Origin: Candidatus Dojkabacteria bacterium
GTDB taxonomy: Bacteria; Patescibacteriota; Dojkabacteria; SC72; JAFGCJ01
DNA: 20,592 nucleotides
Direction: 5' to 3'
NCBI GenBank assembly: GCA_028696915.1
Contig: JAQVGB010000008.1
Span: 1 to 20,592, forward strand
Shown one piece after another: positions 13,881 through 20,103 of this stretch. The notes under the pieces were generated by a model. The model was not told the origin of the DNA, searched no databases, and saw nothing but the letters and a program-made list of their open reading frames with translations. The position numbers were made by a program, and so were the translations under genes. The stretch's first letter is position 1, and each line of letters begins with the position of its first letter.

Positions 13881-14474
13881 CTACTCAGAGACATCGAGAT
13901 CGACCTCTGGAGCGACATCCGCCCCCTCAACCGCCTCAAACCGCTCCTTTGCGTCGAAATGCAGGAAAAGATCGTTCACAAGGCTGTTCGGAAAAACGCG
14001 AATCGTCTGGTTGAATTCGTTCACCACATCGTTATACCGTCTTCGTTCCGTCGAGATCCTGTTCTCCGTTCCTTCCAGTTCGACCATCAGCGCCTGTACG
14101 GTCTCGTTGCTTCTTAACTCCGGGTAATTTTCCATGATCACCAGAAGGCGTCCGAGAGCAGACTCCAACTCGTTGGCCGCTTCGACCCGCTCCTGACTTC
14201 CCGACGGAGCACCGCTATAGCGGGTACGTGCATCTGCAATATCACCGAACACTTCCTGCTCCTGTTCAAGGATACCGCGCACGGACGACACGAGGTTTGG
14301 GATCAGGTCAAACCGGCGTTGGTACTGGACTTCAACCTGTGCCCACTGAGTACTGACGTTTTCCTCCTGCCGGACGAGATTGTTGCGAAGTCCCATGACC
14401 GAAAGGAACACGACCACACCGAGGACAACAAGCACACCGCATCCGACGGCGAGTAGCGCAAGAAATTTCTTCAT
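13881..14474 (-). CDS. LemA family protein
   Basis: This is a 197-residue protein. A transmembrane helix at about 4-26 is followed by a long helical domain. The family landmarks are present: the VEVQYQRRFDLIPNLV segment (47-62), MENYPELRSNETVQAL (118-133) and ELEGTENRISTERRRYNDVVNEFN (about 136-159). The last 25 residues are acidic. LemA proteins are membrane-anchored four-helix-bundle proteins facing outward; their biochemical role is not settled. Genes for LemA and a TPM-domain protein are commonly adjacent, as here (TPM downstream at 12808-13788). The start at 14474 gives a normal MKKF signal-like opening. Confidence 0.95.
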   Translation of the reverse strand: MKKFLALLAVGCGVLVVLGVVVFLSVMGLRNNLVRQEENVSTQWAQVEVQYQRRFDLIPNLVSSVRGILEQEQEVFGDIADARTRYSGAPSGSQERVEAANELESALGRLLVIMENYPELRSNETVQALMVELEGTENRISTERRRYNDVVNEFNQTIRVFPNSLVNDLFLHFDAKERFEAVEGADVAPEVDLDVSE

Positions 14475-14604
14475 GATTTTTCGAGATCAAATTAATGAAG
14501 TGATCTTTCAGCACAATACGGGAACCATCTCTGCTTCCCGTATCGCATTGACTTTTATTCTAACAGAAACAGGCCGGAAATTCGCGGAGCTTGTAATTAT
14601 TCCG

Positions 14605-14970
14605 TTATGCGGCCTTCTTTGCGCCCCACTCTTTGCGCTTGGTGAAGAAATACACCCAGTCCGCAAACGGCACAAGAACAATGAGCACAATCCAAAGGAC
14701 TTTTTGATCTTCCGGTGCATGCTGGATTGCGTGAACAAGCATCCAAATTCTGAATACCAGAAGCAAAACCCCTAGAAGCGCAAAACAGCACCAGATAAGC
14801 CAGAATGCTCCGAATACTCCAGCGGCTGCAGCATCCGCGGCCCCCGAGTCGTATGAGTAATCGTACGTATAATCCAGATAGTCATCCTGGGCGACCGCCG
14901 AGGATACACGTGAAAGAAAAAGGGCGAGGCCTCCGGAAGTTCCGGCGATCCGTGAAAGAAACTGCCTCAT
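14605..14970 (-). CDS. Small membrane protein with PLDc_N-like segment
   Basis: This is a 121-residue protein. Residues 1-27 form a signal peptide with a plausible cleavage after AVA. A Tyr/Asp-rich stretch follows (DDYLDYTYDYSYDS, 29-42). Two transmembrane helices lie at about 52-75 and 90-108, with a short HAIQHAPEDQKV loop between them. The pattern W...VP..DWVYFFTKRKEW resembles the PLDc_N domain (the N-terminal two-helix part of cardiolipin synthases), without any phosphodiesterase domain. TAATAC lies nine bases before the ATG. It precedes LemA and TPM on the same strand and may belong to the same envelope module. The function is unknown. Confidence 0.78.
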   Translation of the reverse strand: MRQFLSRIAGTSGGLALFLSRVSSAVAQDDYLDYTYDYSYDSGAADAAAAGVFGAFWLIWCCFALLGVLLLVFRIWMLVHAIQHAPEDQKVLWIVLIVLVPFADWVYFFTKRKEWGAKKAA

Positions 14971-15015
14971 GCAGTGGAAGTATTAGAATTTAGAGAACGA
15001 CAGACCGGCGGGTGA

Positions 15016-16170
15016 CTACTTCGCTTCTGCGGAACGCTCTGCCTTCGCAGAAGGCTCGATCAGCGACCGGACCTCCGAGAGAAACGCCTGAAACGCCTTT
15101 CTCTTAAGAATTACGCTCTCAATATAACTTCTCCACCGGGGGTTGTCAAACAATGGATCTGATGCGTTTTTCGAGCGAGTTTTAATCGATTCGACTTCCT
15201 GTTCCAACTCGTCCGCCTCGACAGAAATTCCCTTCTGGCTCGCGAATGCGGCCAGGAACACATCGGTCTCCACAGCCTCGGTAGCATCATCACGCCAACG
15301 TTTTTTCAACTCCTCATGAGTGATAGCACGCGTTTTGCAGAATTCCTCGATCGTCGTGTTCATCTGCTGGAGCGTCGAGATGAAAGAGAGCTCCCGCTCA
15401 TCGGCCTCCTGCTTAATCAGTGCCTCCGGGATCTGAAGTTTCGACAGCTTGATCGCTTCGCGCAGGGCAGACTGCGAAAACTCCTGTTCCGTCAGCCGTA
15501 CTTTTTCAAGTCGGATCGCCTCTTCCAGTTCAGTTCTCAATTCTTTCAGTGTCTTTGCTGAAAATCCAAGCCCGGGCACTGTTTTTGCAACCCATGCGTC
15601 GGACTTATCCTTAAATTTTCCCTTGTGGTCCTGCCATATCTGCTTCTCGACTTTCTCAATCTCTTCCGTGCTCACGGTTACATCAGGTTTCTTAACCGTT
15701 AATTTCGAAAGATCAGCGATAGCAAAATTCGGGATGACTGGTACGGACAGAAGGAACGTCAGATCACCTGACGCTTGTGCACCTTTTTCGCGGTGATCGT
15801 GAACCTCACCTTCCGTATGGTCGTGATCCTTGTGGTCGTGATCGTGATCGTGATTATGCCCACCGGAATCCTGTAGTTCAACCGTCGGAGATGCGGCAGG
15901 TTTCAAGTTCTCCAATCGCAAAACTTCGCTCGCATACCGGGATAAAAGGGTCTCAAGCGCTTGCTTGTGTGCGTCAACACCTTTTGAAGACTCGACCATA
16001 TGCAGCGGGACCTTCCCCTTCCTGAACCCGGGTGCGGAAACGGACGCAGCCGCGTCTATCAGCGCCTTACCATAGGCCTCCTGATATTCACCGGCAGGCA
16101 CGACAACACGGAACGTTATCTCCGTCGGTTCTTCTTTAACTTTTGAATAATCAACTTTGAGATCGCTCAT
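15016..16170 (-). CDS. tig: Trigger factor, PPIase domain missing, His/Asp-rich insert
   Basis: This is 384 residues from the ATG at 16170; a frame reaching 16233 only adds intergenic repeats. The ribosome-binding N-terminal domain (about 1-100) carries GFRKGKVP at 48-55, the L23-binding signature. Residues 101-127 are an insert with nine histidines alternating with Asp (H105, 107, 109, 111, 113, 116, 118, 124, 126). From about 145 the C-terminal chaperone arms follow directly. KKPDVTVSTEEIEKV leads straight to PGLGFSAKTLKELRTELEEAI, so the roughly 100-residue FKBP-type PPIase domain of E. coli trigger factor is absent. It acts as a cotranslational folding chaperone at the exit tunnel. The extended -10 box TGGTATACT lies 12 bases before the ATG, giving a very short leader. 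Confidence 0.93.
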   Translation of the reverse strand: MSDLKVDYSKVKEEPTEITFRVVVPAGEYQEAYGKALIDAAASVSAPGFRKGKVPLHMVESSKGVDAHKQALETLLSRYASEVLRLENLKPAASPTVELQDSGGHNHDHDHDHKDHDHTEGEVHDHREKGAQASGDLTFLLSVPVIPNFAIADLSKLTVKKPDVTVSTEEIEKVEKQIWQDHKGKFKDKSDAWVAKTVPGLGFSAKTLKELRTELEEAIRLEKVRLTEQEFSQSALREAIKLSKLQIPEALIKQEADERELSFISTLQQMNTTIEEFCKTRAITHEELKKRWRDDATEAVETDVFLAAFASQKGISVEADELEQEVESIKTRSKNASDPLFDNPRWRSYIESVILKRKAFQAFLSEVRSLIEPSAKAERSAEAK

Positions 16171-16186
16171 GATAACGGGGTGAGTA

Positions 16187-16195
16187 TACCACAGG
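16187..16195 (-). promoter_or_regulatory. Extended -10 promoter of trigger factor
   Basis: TGGTATACT on the minus strand ends about 12 bases before the ATG at 16170. The expected leader is only about five bases, too short for a Shine-Dalgarno. Confidence 0.45.
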
Positions 16196-16267
16196 CCAAG
16201 GCGAAGGATAAGATTAAGGGTAAGGGTAAGCATAGGACACGTTTTGATCGAAATCCTACCCTTAGTC

Positions 16268-16288
16268 TAAGCCGAAGTCTTCGTCTTA
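16268..16288 (-). terminator. Hairpin just after the sortase gene, possible weak terminator
   Basis: On the minus strand, TAAG-A-CGAAG and CTTCG-G-CTTA form a nine-pair stem with one mismatch and a one-base formal loop, a few bases after the sortase stop codon. No T-run follows. The adjacent 16200-16265 stretch has repeated GGTAAG/TAAGGGT runs and an imperfect inverted copy. Confidence 0.4.
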
Positions 16289-16290
16289 TA

Positions 16291-17076
16291 CTAGATCACC
16301 GTCGACACACGGTCCTGGATCGCAATGACCGCAAGTCGTTTATCCGACGTCCACAACGGAGTGCAGGTCACCAGCGTCAGCCGGTAATCACCGGTCTGCG
16401 AGAGGATCGACGCGTCCGTTTTGTCTACGACTCTGGTCGCTACTACGGTGTACGTCAGGACATCGTCATCCATTGAAAGCTCGATCTGGTCCCCGACCGC
16501 AACTTTGTCCAAATTAAAAAAAGTATCCCTGCTCGGTGGCAGTTTATAGAACCGGTGGCCAAAAATAACCGTATTCCCACGCTTTCCGGGAACAGACGAC
16601 ATCGGATAGTGCCAGAACCCGCGGAACATCGAGTCCTGTGAAAAACCGTCAACGATCTTTCCCGAAACATTCGCTGTATTGATTGTCACCAAAGCACTTC
16701 GGGACTCGAGATTGGCGACACGTGCAAGGCTGGGATCGACATACTCTACTGTCCGCACGGCAGGGCCTCCAGCATCGCCCGACACATCGACCGTATACTC
16801 AGGAGGAGAAAGCGAGATCAGCACTTGTGTCGTCGCGTTATACGCCATTTCATAGGCATCATACCGCTGAAGGGTCATCCGCACTTCCTGGATTCCCGGG
16901 AGTAGAGGGAACACAAGATAGTACAACATGACCGCAATCCATAGTCCGAACCCAAGCACGGTAACAGCCTTCATGATCGCAGACGCATTCAAGCCCCTTT
17001 TGTATGACTCGAGGGTTTCGATCACGTCCGTATTAAGCAGGACAGCGTTCTGTTTTGCAGGACTTGTGAGTTTCAT
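16291..17076 (-). CDS. Sortase (class D/E-like) transpeptidase
   Basis: This is 261 residues from the ATG at 17076; a GTG at 17103 would overlap the promoter. An N-terminal anchor helix lies at about 37-58. The sortase beta-barrel starts near residue 128. The catalytic residues are His174 in NTVIFGHRFY, Cys238 in LTLVTCTP (the TLxTC motif) and Arg247 in SDKRLAV. Sortases cleave LPxTG-type signals and join the protein to the cell wall or to pilin subunits outside the membrane. The class cannot be fixed from sequence alone; the TLVTC context suggests D or E. The divergent neighbour, 54 bases away start to start, ends in a LPESAG-helix-basic tail and is a candidate substrate. TATAAT at 17100-17095 gives a leader of about 12 bases. 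Confidence 0.93.
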   Translation of the reverse strand: MKLTSPAKQNAVLLNTDVIETLESYKRGLNASAIMKAVTVLGFGLWIAVMLYYLVFPLLPGIQEVRMTLQRYDAYEMAYNATTQVLISLSPPEYTVDVSGDAGGPAVRTVEYVDPSLARVANLESRSALVTINTANVSGKIVDGFSQDSMFRGFWHYPMSSVPGKRGNTVIFGHRFYKLPPSRDTFFNLDKVAVGDQIELSMDDDVLTYTVVATRVVDKTDASILSQTGDYRLTLVTCTPLWTSDKRLAVIAIQDRVSTVI

Positions 17077-17077
17077 G

Positions 17078-17100
17078 TATAATTGCACTATAGTATTATA
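17078..17100. promoter_or_regulatory. Divergent promoter region between sortase and Ig-like protein
   Basis: TATAAT on the plus strand (17078-17083) and TATAAT on the minus strand (17100-17095) face opposite ways, each preceded by TG. The minus box serves the sortase. The plus box would give the Ig-like gene a leader of about 40 bases, although a closer TTTAAT also exists. Confidence 0.45.
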
Positions 17101-17130
17101 CACCCGTCCATAATTTTAATCACTCATTCT

Positions 17131-18045
17131 ATGGCGCAGCAAAATAATTCCGATACCCGAGCAAAGCGGTCTGACGAAAATTCTACAGCGTCAGAACAGG
17201 CCGCACGAGTATTCGGTGTTCTTTTTATCCTCATCGGGCTCGTGCTCGTCGCAGTCCTGATCGGAGGATTCATTATTTCCAGACTTCCTTACCGGGTCGA
17301 TCCAAACCTGCCGATCCCGACGCTTGACAGCGTTGAGCCCTTCACAGGTGAAGACACAATCACCGTCAGGGGCGCAGTGCTCCCCGGCGAGACCGTCGCC
17401 TTGTACATTGATGATGAACGGTATTCCGACACGGTTGAAACTAACGAGGACGGCGAATTCGAATTTATCGATCTCGAACTTGAAGAGGAAGGCGATATCG
17501 CATTTGAGACCGCAGTCGTCCGCGGTGGACTGTTCAAACGGCGCAGTGAGCTTTCAAACGAAGTGATCACCACCGTTGACTGGACCGCACCGTCGCCGGA
17601 AATTGCACTTGAGTACAATGAAAATGCAGACGCGAGCACGACCAACATCTCCGGAACAACCGAACCAAATGCAACGATTATCGTGCAAGGTCCTGCTGAC
17701 CAATATGAAGCAACAGCGGACGAAGAAGGGAATTTCACCGTTTCGGACATAGCACTTATCGAAGGATCGAACGAGTTCACCGTCAGGGTCCGTGACCAGG
17801 CAGGAAATGAGGTTCTTGCGCAGGAGAAAGCAATCATCGCTTTTGCCGGAGCAGGCGCAATTAACGGAGACGGCGCAACTGACAGCCGCAGTCCCGAGTC
17901 ACTTCCCGAATCAGCGGGTGAGCTCGAGCGGGCAATGGAAATCCTTGCAGGCAATAAGCTGATGGCATTCATCGCGCTGACCGCTATCGCGGCATTCGCA
18001 GGAAGCTCTTCGGTTGTGTACCGCCTCTCGAAAAAGCAGGGATAA
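17131..18045 (+). CDS. Membrane protein with two Ig-like repeats and a LPESAG sortase-like tail
   Basis: This is 304 residues from the ATG at 17131. It has a polar 26-residue N-terminus, a transmembrane helix at about 27-50, then two beta-rich repeats of bacterial Ig-like type. Repeat 1 is about 64-149 (DTITVRGAVLPGETVALYIDD, read as pattern). Repeat 2 is about 155-237 (TTNISGTTEPNATIIVQG ... NEDGEF/DEEGNFTV ... GSNEFTVRVRDQAGNE). Each carries the G-x-x-x-P-x-x-x-I/V-x-I/V motif typical of the glucodextranase-B/Big_6 kind. The C-terminus has LPESAG (258-263), a second hydrophobic helix (about 276-297) and the basic tail RLSKKQG. This matches a sortase sorting signal in layout, with Ser for Thr. 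The gene is divergent from the sortase gene. The first helix may be an uncleaved anchor. Confidence 0.85.
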   Translation: MAQQNNSDTRAKRSDENSTASEQAARVFGVLFILIGLVLVAVLIGGFIISRLPYRVDPNLPIPTLDSVEPFTGEDTITVRGAVLPGETVALYIDDERYSDTVETNEDGEFEFIDLELEEEGDIAFETAVVRGGLFKRRSELSNEVITTVDWTAPSPEIALEYNENADASTTNISGTTEPNATIIVQGPADQYEATADEEGNFTVSDIALIEGSNEFTVRVRDQAGNEVLAQEKAIIAFAGAGAINGDGATDSRSPESLPESAGELERAMEILAGNKLMAFIALTAIAAFAGSSSVVYRLSKKQG

Positions 18046-18101
18046 GGGCACGGGAGTGATATCGTATCAAAAGTGAAAAGTAATTTGAAGAATCACAACC
18101 C

Positions 18102-18632
18102 GTGACGCCTCCCGGACAAAGTGACAGCGAGCTATCAATCGAAGAAAGACTCTCGAGAATGTCTAGTCTTGATGTGTATTTTTTAGTAAGATCAGACCGT
18201 CGTTTCGCATCTATATATGGAGAGTTCTCCTACAAGGCATGGCGTGAGGGAATTGGCCTTCGTAGCATGGAGATGGTCCCACCGGACAGAACTTCATTCA
18301 CATATGTCCCGGGGCGATACGAGAAAGGCTCCGTTCTTGTGGCAGGTGGGTATGTTGTTGGGTTTCGAGATCAAGATGTATCTCATGGTCTCGATTTATT
18401 TGGAACGATTGGCCCTGTTGACCCATACCCATTTCTTGCCGTGCTCGCATCGGGTGGTATAACAGGAAACAGAAGTACCCTGGAGGGCTATGTCCCCAAT
18501 GGACTAATTGATATTCCGGTATTGAAACAAATAAAATATGGCTTGTTTCGTGCCAGAGATCTTGTCATGACAGCCGAGACCGCGTGTGATCTCGCACGGT
18601 TTCTGGAGGAAGCTCTCGGAATCGAGGTCTGA
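18102..18632 (+). CDS. Orphan soluble protein, unknown function
   Basis: This is a 176-residue frame beginning with GTG at 18102; an ATG at 18159 (MSSLDVYFLV) is an alternative start that drops a polar N-terminus. I recognise no family. Visible features are a beta-strand-like core (VYFLVRSDRR, KGSVLVAGGYVVGFRD), a Gly/Pro-rich middle (GTIGPVDPYPF) and a C-terminal helix (AETACDLARFLEEALGIEV). There is no signal peptide or membrane segment. It converges on the JAMM-motif gene with nine bases between the stops. No Shine-Dalgarno is seen at either start. Confidence 0.65.
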   Translation: MTPPGQSDSELSIEERLSRMSSLDVYFLVRSDRRFASIYGEFSYKAWREGIGLRSMEMVPPDRTSFTYVPGRYEKGSVLVAGGYVVGFRDQDVSHGLDLFGTIGPVDPYPFLAVLASGGITGNRSTLEGYVPNGLIDIPVLKQIKYGLFRARDLVMTAETACDLARFLEEALGIEV

Positions 18633-18641
18633 TTATTGTCA

Positions 18642-19397
18642 CTAAGGGGTGGTATCGGAGGAGATATCCTCTCCATATCCCGGCTGAAGGACCACCACAC
18701 TTTTCCCGAAAGTCCCACAGAACACTTTCAGGCGAAGCGTATCCCGCAGGTATTCAGAGGTGATCATGTAATCCTGCAGGTCAACGCCTGGCGACTGGGT
18801 CTTGCTTGTTTTGATTAGAAGCCAGAGCTTGTCAGTCACAAGGCCTGTCACCGCCGAGGGAGTCCGCAGAAATCCACGGATATCAACTGCAGAAAAAAAC
18901 GGATACGACGGCGCTCCCGTCCGAGGATCTTTCACCGGGGGATGAGTGTGCATATTAAACAGAAACTGGACCTCCACCCGTTTCACCTTCGCAACGTCAA
19001 CAGCTTGCATTGTCTTTTTCGCATAAATCGTGGAATCGACCAGGATAACGCGATCAAACCGGTCGGTACCAACCGGATCAAACCGGACGGTTACGGTCTG
19101 CTTTGGCATCACGACATCGCGCTCACTCCCGCGGACACTTTCCGTCAGGACAAATTCACCATCCGCCCACCAGACACGTATCGCCCGCTCGTGCAAATCT
19201 TTCGAGGTATGCCGATAAATATCCGTTACACGGGCCCAGAATTCATACGAGAATTCAATGATATCCGGAACATCGGCGTACAGCGGGTACGTCCCGGAGC
19301 TCCATTGAGACACCTTTGAACGAATCGACGAGAACGACCGTTTCTGCAGAGAATTCGACCCCAGTAGCGTCTGTAGGAATTCAATTAGTTTGTTCAT
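18642..19397 (-). CDS. JAMM (JAB1/MPN+)-motif putative metalloprotease
   Basis: This is 251 residues from the ATG at 19397; a GTG at 19418 would lie across the promoter. A JAMM zinc motif is visible: H150-T-H152-P, then fifteen residues, then S169-A-V-D172 (NMHTHPP ... FFSAVDIRGF). A Glu about seven residues before the histidines (VEVQFLFN) could be the upstream catalytic Glu. After the motif, VTGLVTDKLWLLIKT is a typical strand pair of the fold. In archaea and eukaryotes JAMM enzymes cut isopeptide bonds to ubiquitin-like proteins; bacterial members act on diverse substrates. No ubiquitin-like or E1/E2-like gene is in the window, so the substrate is unknown. It is divergent from the DUF2085 gene and appears cytosolic. 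Confidence 0.8.
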   Translation of the reverse strand: MNKLIEFLQTLLGSNSLQKRSFSSIRSKVSQWSSGTYPLYADVPDIIEFSYEFWARVTDIYRHTSKDLHERAIRVWWADGEFVLTESVRGSERDVVMPKQTVTVRFDPVGTDRFDRVILVDSTIYAKKTMQAVDVAKVKRVEVQFLFNMHTHPPVKDPRTGAPSYPFFSAVDIRGFLRTPSAVTGLVTDKLWLLIKTSKTQSPGVDLQDYMITSEYLRDTLRLKVFCGTFGKSVVVLQPGYGEDISSDTTP

Positions 19398-19406
19398 ATG
19401 CACTCT

Positions 19407-19414
19407 GTTATAAT
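19407..19414. promoter_or_regulatory. Overlapping divergent -10 boxes (JAMM gene / DUF2085 gene)
   Basis: GTTATAAT reads TATAAT on the plus strand (19409-19414, preceded by TGT). On the minus strand it reads TATAAC (19412-19407), nine bases before the JAMM-gene ATG. One near-palindromic box may fire both ways, with only 46 bases between the start codons. Confidence 0.5.
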
Positions 19415-19443
19415 GCACTTATTATGCAATCAGTATTCCAGAT

Positions 19444-20076
19444 ATGAAACGCTTCTTCAAGTTCCTGTACCGAAATCTCCACTGGTTGCTCACCGGGTTC
19501 CTGCTGATCTACACGGTTTTACCCTTTCTTTCTCCGGTATTCCTGAAATACGGGCCAGAGCGGGCAGGTTGGTATATTCAAACGATATACCGGTTCACCT
19601 GTCATCAGCGGGCAGAACGGTCCTTCTTCCTGTTCGGGGAGAATTTCACCTACTCTTTGACGGAGCTGAGGTTTAACGGATACGAGGGCGATCTTTCGGG
19701 TTTCCCGTTTGTCGGCAACGAGGAGATTGGCTACAAAGTAGCGTTCTGCACCCGTGATGTCGCTCTCTATGGATCTATGGCAGTTGCCGGGTTTATTGTT
19801 TCTCTGCGGAAAAAGAAACTTTCAATTCCCTGGTGGGCGCTTGCAATCGGTGCCGTTCCCATGATCCTGGATGGAGGAGTGCAGTTTATTTCAGAATTTA
19901 TCTTTATCTCTCAGGAATCGCTCGGGTTACAGCTTGCCAAACCATGGTACTTGAGCAATAATGAAACGAGAACCATTACCGGTATGCTTTTCGGGCTCTC
20001 GCTTGGGCTCTTTCTCTTTTCGGAAATCCGAAGCGCGCTCGCCGAGACACTAAGAGCCTCTGAAACGACCGGATGA
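19444..20076 (+). CDS. DUF2085 integral membrane protein
   Basis: This is a 210-residue protein. Its family landmarks are in order: YRFTCHQRAERSFFLFG (49-65, with the CHQxxxRS signature), AFCTRDVALYGS (100-111), PMILDGGVQ (139-147) and NETRTITGMLFGLSLG (173-188). Membrane helices lie at about 14-33, 107-120, 129-152 and 178-194. DUF2085 proteins are predicted membrane proteins with conserved Cys, His and Asp. Their function is not established, though the residue pattern suggests metal or cofactor binding at the membrane. The next gene, an AI-2E family transporter, starts 28 bases after its stop, so the two may be co-transcribed. The leader from the shared -10 region is about 22 bases. Confidence 0.9.
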   Translation: MKRFFKFLYRNLHWLLTGFLLIYTVLPFLSPVFLKYGPERAGWYIQTIYRFTCHQRAERSFFLFGENFTYSLTELRFNGYEGDLSGFPFVGNEEIGYKVAFCTRDVALYGSMAVAGFIVSLRKKKLSIPWWALAIGAVPMILDGGVQFISEFIFISQESLGLQLAKPWYLSNNETRTITGMLFGLSLGLFLFSEIRSALAETLRASETTG

Positions 20077-20103
20077 ACCGTTTAACCTTCGACTCAATTC
20101 TGC

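Noticed and set aside
15793..15858. Short tandem repeats considered as a CRISPR array or minisatellite element
   Set aside because: They are in-frame His/Asp codons inside trigger factor with no spacers. No CRISPR array or cas gene is seen anywhere in the window.
17289..17972. 227-codon minus-strand frame, very Ser-rich
   Set aside because: It is antisense to the Ig-like protein gene, and its Ser-rich composition is what antisense of Glu/Thr-rich coding DNA gives.
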